Shown here one piece after another: positions 60,698 to 64,000 of a stretch of 64,000 nt of DNA (its first letter is position 1; every line of letters starts with the position of its first letter). Position numbers and translations under genes: made by a program. Location: the NCBI RefSeq assembly GCF_000473065.1, contig NZ_AXAZ01000003.1:1-64000 (forward strand). Direction: 5' to 3'. The stretch is from Bradyrhizobium sp. WSM1743. GTDB lineage: Bacteria > Pseudomonadota > Alphaproteobacteria > Rhizobiales > Xanthobacteraceae. The notes beneath the pieces were generated by a model. That model ran no database searches. It was not told the origin of the DNA and worked only from the letters and a program-made list of their open reading frames with translations.

Positions 60698-62311
60698 ATG
60701 CAGGGAGGCGCGACAGGGCTGGCCTTCCGCGGCAGAACCGCCTCGATCGGCTTTGCCCATGGGCCATTCGTCCGTGTCGATGCGGGCACCAGCGGCGAGC
60801 GAGTCGCCGGTTCGCTGGTCGAGGAGGCGCTGGCCCTGCGCGGCGCGATCGACGTGGCAAGCGGGCAGATCGCGGAACTTGCCGCGATCGCCGGCGGTGA
60901 GGCCGCGCAAATTCTCGAATTCCAGGTCGCGCTCCTGGAGGATGAGGATTTCATTGAAGCGATCTTCGCGTCGATCGGGGAGGGAAAGGCGGCGGACGTC
61001 GCATGGCGTTCGGCGCTCGACACGCAGATCGCGGACTACAATTCGGCGGAGGACGAATATCTGAAGGCGCGCTCGTCTGATCTTGCCGACCTGCGCGACC
61101 GCGTGATCAACGTTCTCCGGGGAGGCGAGGGCCAGACTCCAAGAATTCCGAGCGGTGCCGTCGTCTGCGCCGACGATCTGCCGCCCTCGCGATTCCTGGA
61201 GATCGACTGGTCCGGCGGCGGCGGTCTGGCGCTCTTGCGCGGCAGCCCCACAAGCCACGTCGCGATGCTGGCGCGGGCGCGGGGCATCCCCATGGTCGTG
61301 CAGCTCGGTGCGATTCCGGGCGTCGGGGCCACCGCGCTGCTCGACGGCGAAAGCGCGACGCTCGAACTCGATCCCGGCGCCGAGCAGGTTCGTGTGTTCG
61401 AGAAACGGCGCGAAAGCCATCGTAAAAGCAGGGCGTCGGCCCGTGCGATCCTCAGGCGGCCGACGGCATCGTGGCGCGGCGAGCGGATCAAGCTGTTCAT
61501 CAATATCCAGCGCGTCGACGATCTCGAGCATGCGGATGCGCAATATGCCGATGGCATCGGCCTGATGCGCACCGAGTTTCTGCTGACGAGTGGCCTGCCC
61601 GACGAGGAGACGCAGTTTCAGGCTTACGACGCGGTATTGCGTTGGGCAGACCGGCGACCGGTCACCATTCGGACGTTTGACGCGGGCGGCGACAAGCCCG
61701 TGCCGGGCTTCACGATGGATGGCGAAGCCAATCCCTTCCTGGGGGTTCGCGGCTTGCGGCTTTGCCTGGCCCGGCCCGACATCTTTACCGTTCAACTTCG
61801 CGCGCTCGCGCGTGCCGCCGTGCGCGGAAACCTCAAGGTCATGTTTCCGATGGTCACGTCGGCGGACGAGCTCGAAGCAGGGCGGAAGCTGTTCGCTGAA
61901 ATCGTGCAGCGCTTGCAGGCGGACGGCATTGCCGCGATGCTCCCCGAGCTGGGAATCATGGTCGAAGTCCCGGCGGCGGCCCTGGCGATTGCGAGTTTCA
62001 AGGCTTCCTTCTTCTCGATCGGCTCGAACGATCTCGCGCAATATGCCCTTGCCTGCGATCGTTCCAATGGAGCTCTCGCCCCATTGATGGATCCACTACA
62101 TCCGGCCTTGCTCGAACTGATCGCACGGACCGCGGAGCACGGGCGGCGCGCCGGCATCAGCGTCAGCCTGTGTGGCGATATGGCGAGCGATCCGCGTTTC
62201 ATTCCCGCATTGCTGAACTGCGGCCTGCGCGAGCTTTCCGTGAATGCGTCGGCGCTCGCGCAGATCAAGCAGACGATCGACCGGCTGAGCAGCGGAGGTG
62301 GCCTTGGCTGA
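60698..62311 (+). CDS. PTS enzyme I (phosphoenolpyruvate-protein phosphotransferase)
   Basis: The 537-residue enzyme takes phosphate from PEP to HPr. Phospho-His187 lies in RGSPTSHVAMLARARGIP, the PEP-binding TIM barrel follows (GIGLMRTEFLL, EVPAAAL, SIGSNDLAQYALACDR), and the catalytic Cys is in SLCGDMASDP. It is slightly shorter than E. coli EI (575). ATG at 60698 is preferred over 60683, which overlaps the HPr gene. It shows no GAF domain, unlike the nitrogen-PTS enzyme PtsP. Confidence 0.9.
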   Translation: MQGGATGLAFRGRTASIGFAHGPFVRVDAGTSGERVAGSLVEEALALRGAIDVASGQIAELAAIAGGEAAQILEFQVALLEDEDFIEAIFASIGEGKAADVAWRSALDTQIADYNSAEDEYLKARSSDLADLRDRVINVLRGGEGQTPRIPSGAVVCADDLPPSRFLEIDWSGGGGLALLRGSPTSHVAMLARARGIPMVVQLGAIPGVGATALLDGESATLELDPGAEQVRVFEKRRESHRKSRASARAILRRPTASWRGERIKLFINIQRVDDLEHADAQYADGIGLMRTEFLLTSGLPDEETQFQAYDAVLRWADRRPVTIRTFDAGGDKPVPGFTMDGEANPFLGVRGLRLCLARPDIFTVQLRALARAAVRGNLKVMFPMVTSADELEAGRKLFAEIVQRLQADGIAAMLPELGIMVEVPAAALAIASFKASFFSIGSNDLAQYALACDRSNGALAPLMDPLHPALLELIARTAEHGRRAGISVSLCGDMASDPRFIPALLNCGLRELSVNASALAQIKQTIDRLSSGGGLG

Positions 62312-62726
62312 TACGGCGATCGATGAGCCGGCGGAAGCCGGCGCTGTTGCGGTTTACAAGCGCATCTTCAAGGAAGTGCTGGAGAGCCGCCCGTCGGGCA
62401 TGCGGCTGCGTCTGGCGCATGCAATGGGCAAGAATCGCAGTTTCGTCAGCCAGATCAGCAATCCGGCATATCCGGTGCCGATTCCGGTGCAGCATCTCAA
62501 TACGATCTTCGATGTCTGCCACTTCCCGCCGCAGGCGAAGACTGCCTTTCTTCGCGCCTATGCACGCGCGCATCCGCGTCGGATCGGCCGGCTGACCGAA
62601 GGATCGCACGAGAGAACCTTGACGCTGCACTTGCCGGATCTCGGCAGCGCCAAGCGGAACGCGGAGCTCGATGCGCTGCTTCAGGAATTCGCGCGGCGCC
62701 TGATTGCCATCGTGCGCGAAAAATGA
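62304..62726 (+). CDS. Small helix-turn-helix protein of the dha operon
   Basis: The protein has about 140 residues. Residues 25-75 (MRLRLAHAMGKNRSFVSQIS and on to a proline-rich NPAYPVPIPVQHL) resemble a lambda-repressor-like HTH that tests for a ligand or DNA. The C-terminal half is basic and helical with no known domain. The TTG at 62304 has GGAGGT five bases upstream and overlaps the EI stop; a GTG at 62298 is an alternative. It may be the regulator of this operon; no other regulator lies nearby. Confidence 0.7.
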   Translation: MADTAIDEPAEAGAVAVYKRIFKEVLESRPSGMRLRLAHAMGKNRSFVSQISNPAYPVPIPVQHLNTIFDVCHFPPQAKTAFLRAYARAHPRRIGRLTEGSHERTLTLHLPDLGSAKRNAELDALLQEFARRLIAIVREK

Positions 62727-62762
62727 GGCGTGCGACCAAAGGGAAGAAGCGGGGAGGAGACA

Positions 62763-63746
62763 ATGAAGAAGTTCATCAATTCAGTCGACGATGTGCTCAC
62801 GGAAAGCCTCGACGGCTTCGCGGGTGCGCATGCCGATCTCGTCGCGCTCGGGCCGCAGCGGAAATTCGTGCGACGCCGTGAGCTGAACCCGAAGAAGGTC
62901 GCACTCGTGTCCGGTGGCGGCAGCGGGCATGAGCCGCTGCATGCGGGCTTCGTCGGCTATGGCATGCTCGACGCCGCCTGTCCGGGACAGGTCTTCACGT
63001 CGCCAACGCCGGACCAGATCGTCGAGGCCGCGCAGGCGGTTTCCGGTGAAGCCGGCGTGCTGTTCATCGTGAAGAACTATGCGGGGGACCGCATGAATTT
63101 TGAGATGGCGGCCGAGATCGCCGAGGGCCGCACGGCGACGATCGTGACGGACGATGACGTCGCGGTCGAGAACTCGACGCACAGCATCGGGCGCCGCGGC
63201 GTGGCCGGCACGCTGATCGTCGAGAAGATCGTCGGCGCGGCTGCCGAGAAGGGTGCTGACCTGAAAAGCTGCGTTGCGCTCGGTGAGCGTGTCAATGCGC
63301 GCACGCGCTCGATGGGCGTGGCGCTGACGAGCTGCACGGTCCCGGCCGCGGGCACGCCGACCTTTTCGCTTCGGGAGGACGAGATGGAGATGGGGGTCGG
63401 CATTCACGGCGAACCGGGACGCCGCCGCGTCAAGCTGGAGCAGGCCGATGCGATCGCAGACGAGATGACAACGGCCATCGCGCAGGATCTCGACGCGCGT
63501 GGTGGGGCCGAGGCCCTCCTGCTCGTCAACGGATTTGGCGGGACGCCGACGATCGAGCTCTATCTGATGTACAATGCGGCGCGGCGAATGCTCGAGAAGC
63601 GCGGCTTGCGCATCGCTCGCTCGCTGGTCGGCAGCTTCGTCACCTCGCTGGACATGGCCGGGTGCTCGCTCACCGTGAGCCTGCTCGATAGCGAGACCGC
63701 GGCGCTCTGGGACCATCCCGTGCGTACGGCCGCGTTGAAATGGTGA
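62763..63746 (+). CDS. dhaK: Dihydroxyacetone kinase substrate-binding subunit DhaK
   Basis: The 327-residue DhaK binds dihydroxyacetone covalently as a hemiaminal at His215 (GIHGEPG) and positions it for phosphate from DhaL-ATP. GGGSGHEPLH with His56 and NYAGDRMNF with Asp109 are active-site motifs. A strong GGGGAGGAG precedes the ATG at 62763. The gene order dhaL, dhaM, HPr, EI, HTH, dhaK differs from the usual dhaKLM. Confidence 0.93.
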   Translation: MKKFINSVDDVLTESLDGFAGAHADLVALGPQRKFVRRRELNPKKVALVSGGGSGHEPLHAGFVGYGMLDAACPGQVFTSPTPDQIVEAAQAVSGEAGVLFIVKNYAGDRMNFEMAAEIAEGRTATIVTDDDVAVENSTHSIGRRGVAGTLIVEKIVGAAAEKGADLKSCVALGERVNARTRSMGVALTSCTVPAAGTPTFSLREDEMEMGVGIHGEPGRRRVKLEQADAIADEMTTAIAQDLDARGGAEALLLVNGFGGTPTIELYLMYNAARRMLEKRGLRIARSLVGSFVTSLDMAGCSLTVSLLDSETAALWDHPVRTAALKW

Positions 63747-64000
63747 CCGCGATTCTCCCCGGCGGAGAATCGGTTGGGAATGGTTCACTGCAACGTCCGC
63801 TCAGTTCTCCAGCCCTGAAACTTGCCGTGTCTGTCGGACGCGGTATTTTTTTGCGGGCCCTTTTCGAAGGAATTCGCGTCCTCCTCTCTGCAATGACATG
63901 GCGCCCTTTCTACCTGCCGCAAGAATAACGTAGGAGATGCGCGCCCTCGACCAGCACAATCACTGCGCCGGAGGGCAATGCGAACGCGGCGGGATCGGCC
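63747..64000. other. 3' region of the dha operon and window edge
   Basis: No complete gene is present. A hairpin at 63751-63771 follows the dhaK stop. On the minus strand 30 codons are open from the window edge to a TAG at 63910 (reading ADPAAFALPSGAVIVLVEGA near the edge), which could be the C-terminus of a gene beyond the window, but the evidence is too weak to call. Confidence 0.4.
63751..63771 (+). terminator. Hairpin after dhaK, possible terminator
   Basis: GATTCTCC (63751-63758) and GGAGAATC (63764-63771) form a perfect 8-bp stem with a CCGGC loop, four bases after the dhaK stop. No T run follows, so it may be Rho-assisted or an mRNA-stabilising end. Confidence 0.45.

Noticed and set aside
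63910..64000. Possible C-terminus of a minus-strand gene entering from the right edge
   Set aside because: Thirty open codons with a plausible hydrophobic stretch are not enough to call a gene.

Overview
The window is GC-rich, almost fully coded and lacks rRNA, tRNA and CRISPR arrays. Gene content (many Liv-type importers, a coxD/coxE-like pair, FixJ-type regulators) and the intergenic palindromes are typical of Bradyrhizobium or a close relative. This assignment is inferred from family knowledge, not from a search.

Layout. 1-186 (-): N-terminus of an IS630-type transposase cut by the window edge. 329-5567 (+): a complete branched-chain-type ABC importer (livKHMGF) followed by a frameshifted Rieske ferredoxin. 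5.7-8.1 kb: an alpha/beta hydrolase, a cytochrome b561 remnant, a Dps-like ferritin and an fdhD/hydrolase chimera. 8.3-13 kb: a candidate small RNA, a histidine kinase with two response regulators, and an AraC regulator. 13.3-22.3 kb: two amidases, an MFS exporter/importer, a transthyretin-like protein, a spermidine/putrescine-type ABC importer and a racemase-fold protein lacking both catalytic cysteines. 22.3-28.0 kb: a GntR regulator diverging from an SsuABC/TauABC-type importer, an arylmalonate-decarboxylase-like protein and a dihydropyrimidinase/hydantoinase. This section looks like uptake and ring opening of cyclic amides or ureides.

47921-28261 (-) is the most unusual part: 18 genes read in one direction with no gap above about 30 nt. 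It runs LivH, LivM, LivG, a LivF fused to a Tm-1-like domain, a PEP-hydrolase-like TIM barrel, a giant flotillin with 44-residue repeats, two SRPBCC proteins, FAD and [2Fe-2S] subunits, a molybdenum hydroxylase large subunit split into two genes, MoxR and vWA maturation factors, an amidohydrolase, an MBL-fold lactonase-like protein, an SMP-30/isochorismatase fusion and an azoreductase. Upstream on the same strand lie an AraC regulator and the matching LivK. My reading is a substrate-import and oxidative ring-cleavage system whose Mo-hydroxylase may be tethered to a flotillin membrane domain. The substrate cannot be read from the sequence.

50.9-64 kb (+): an enolase-superfamily enzyme, a 1.5 kb stretch of structured intergenic repeats, then a polyol-type ABC importer (binding protein, two permeases, a 66-aa membrane protein, two ATPases) joined to dhaL, dhaM, HPr, enzyme I, a small HTH protein and dhaK. 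That operon couples import to PEP-dependent phosphorylation of dihydroxyacetone through its own phosphorelay. Relics of broken genes (Rieske, b561, fdhD/hydrolase, SDR) are scattered among the intact operons.
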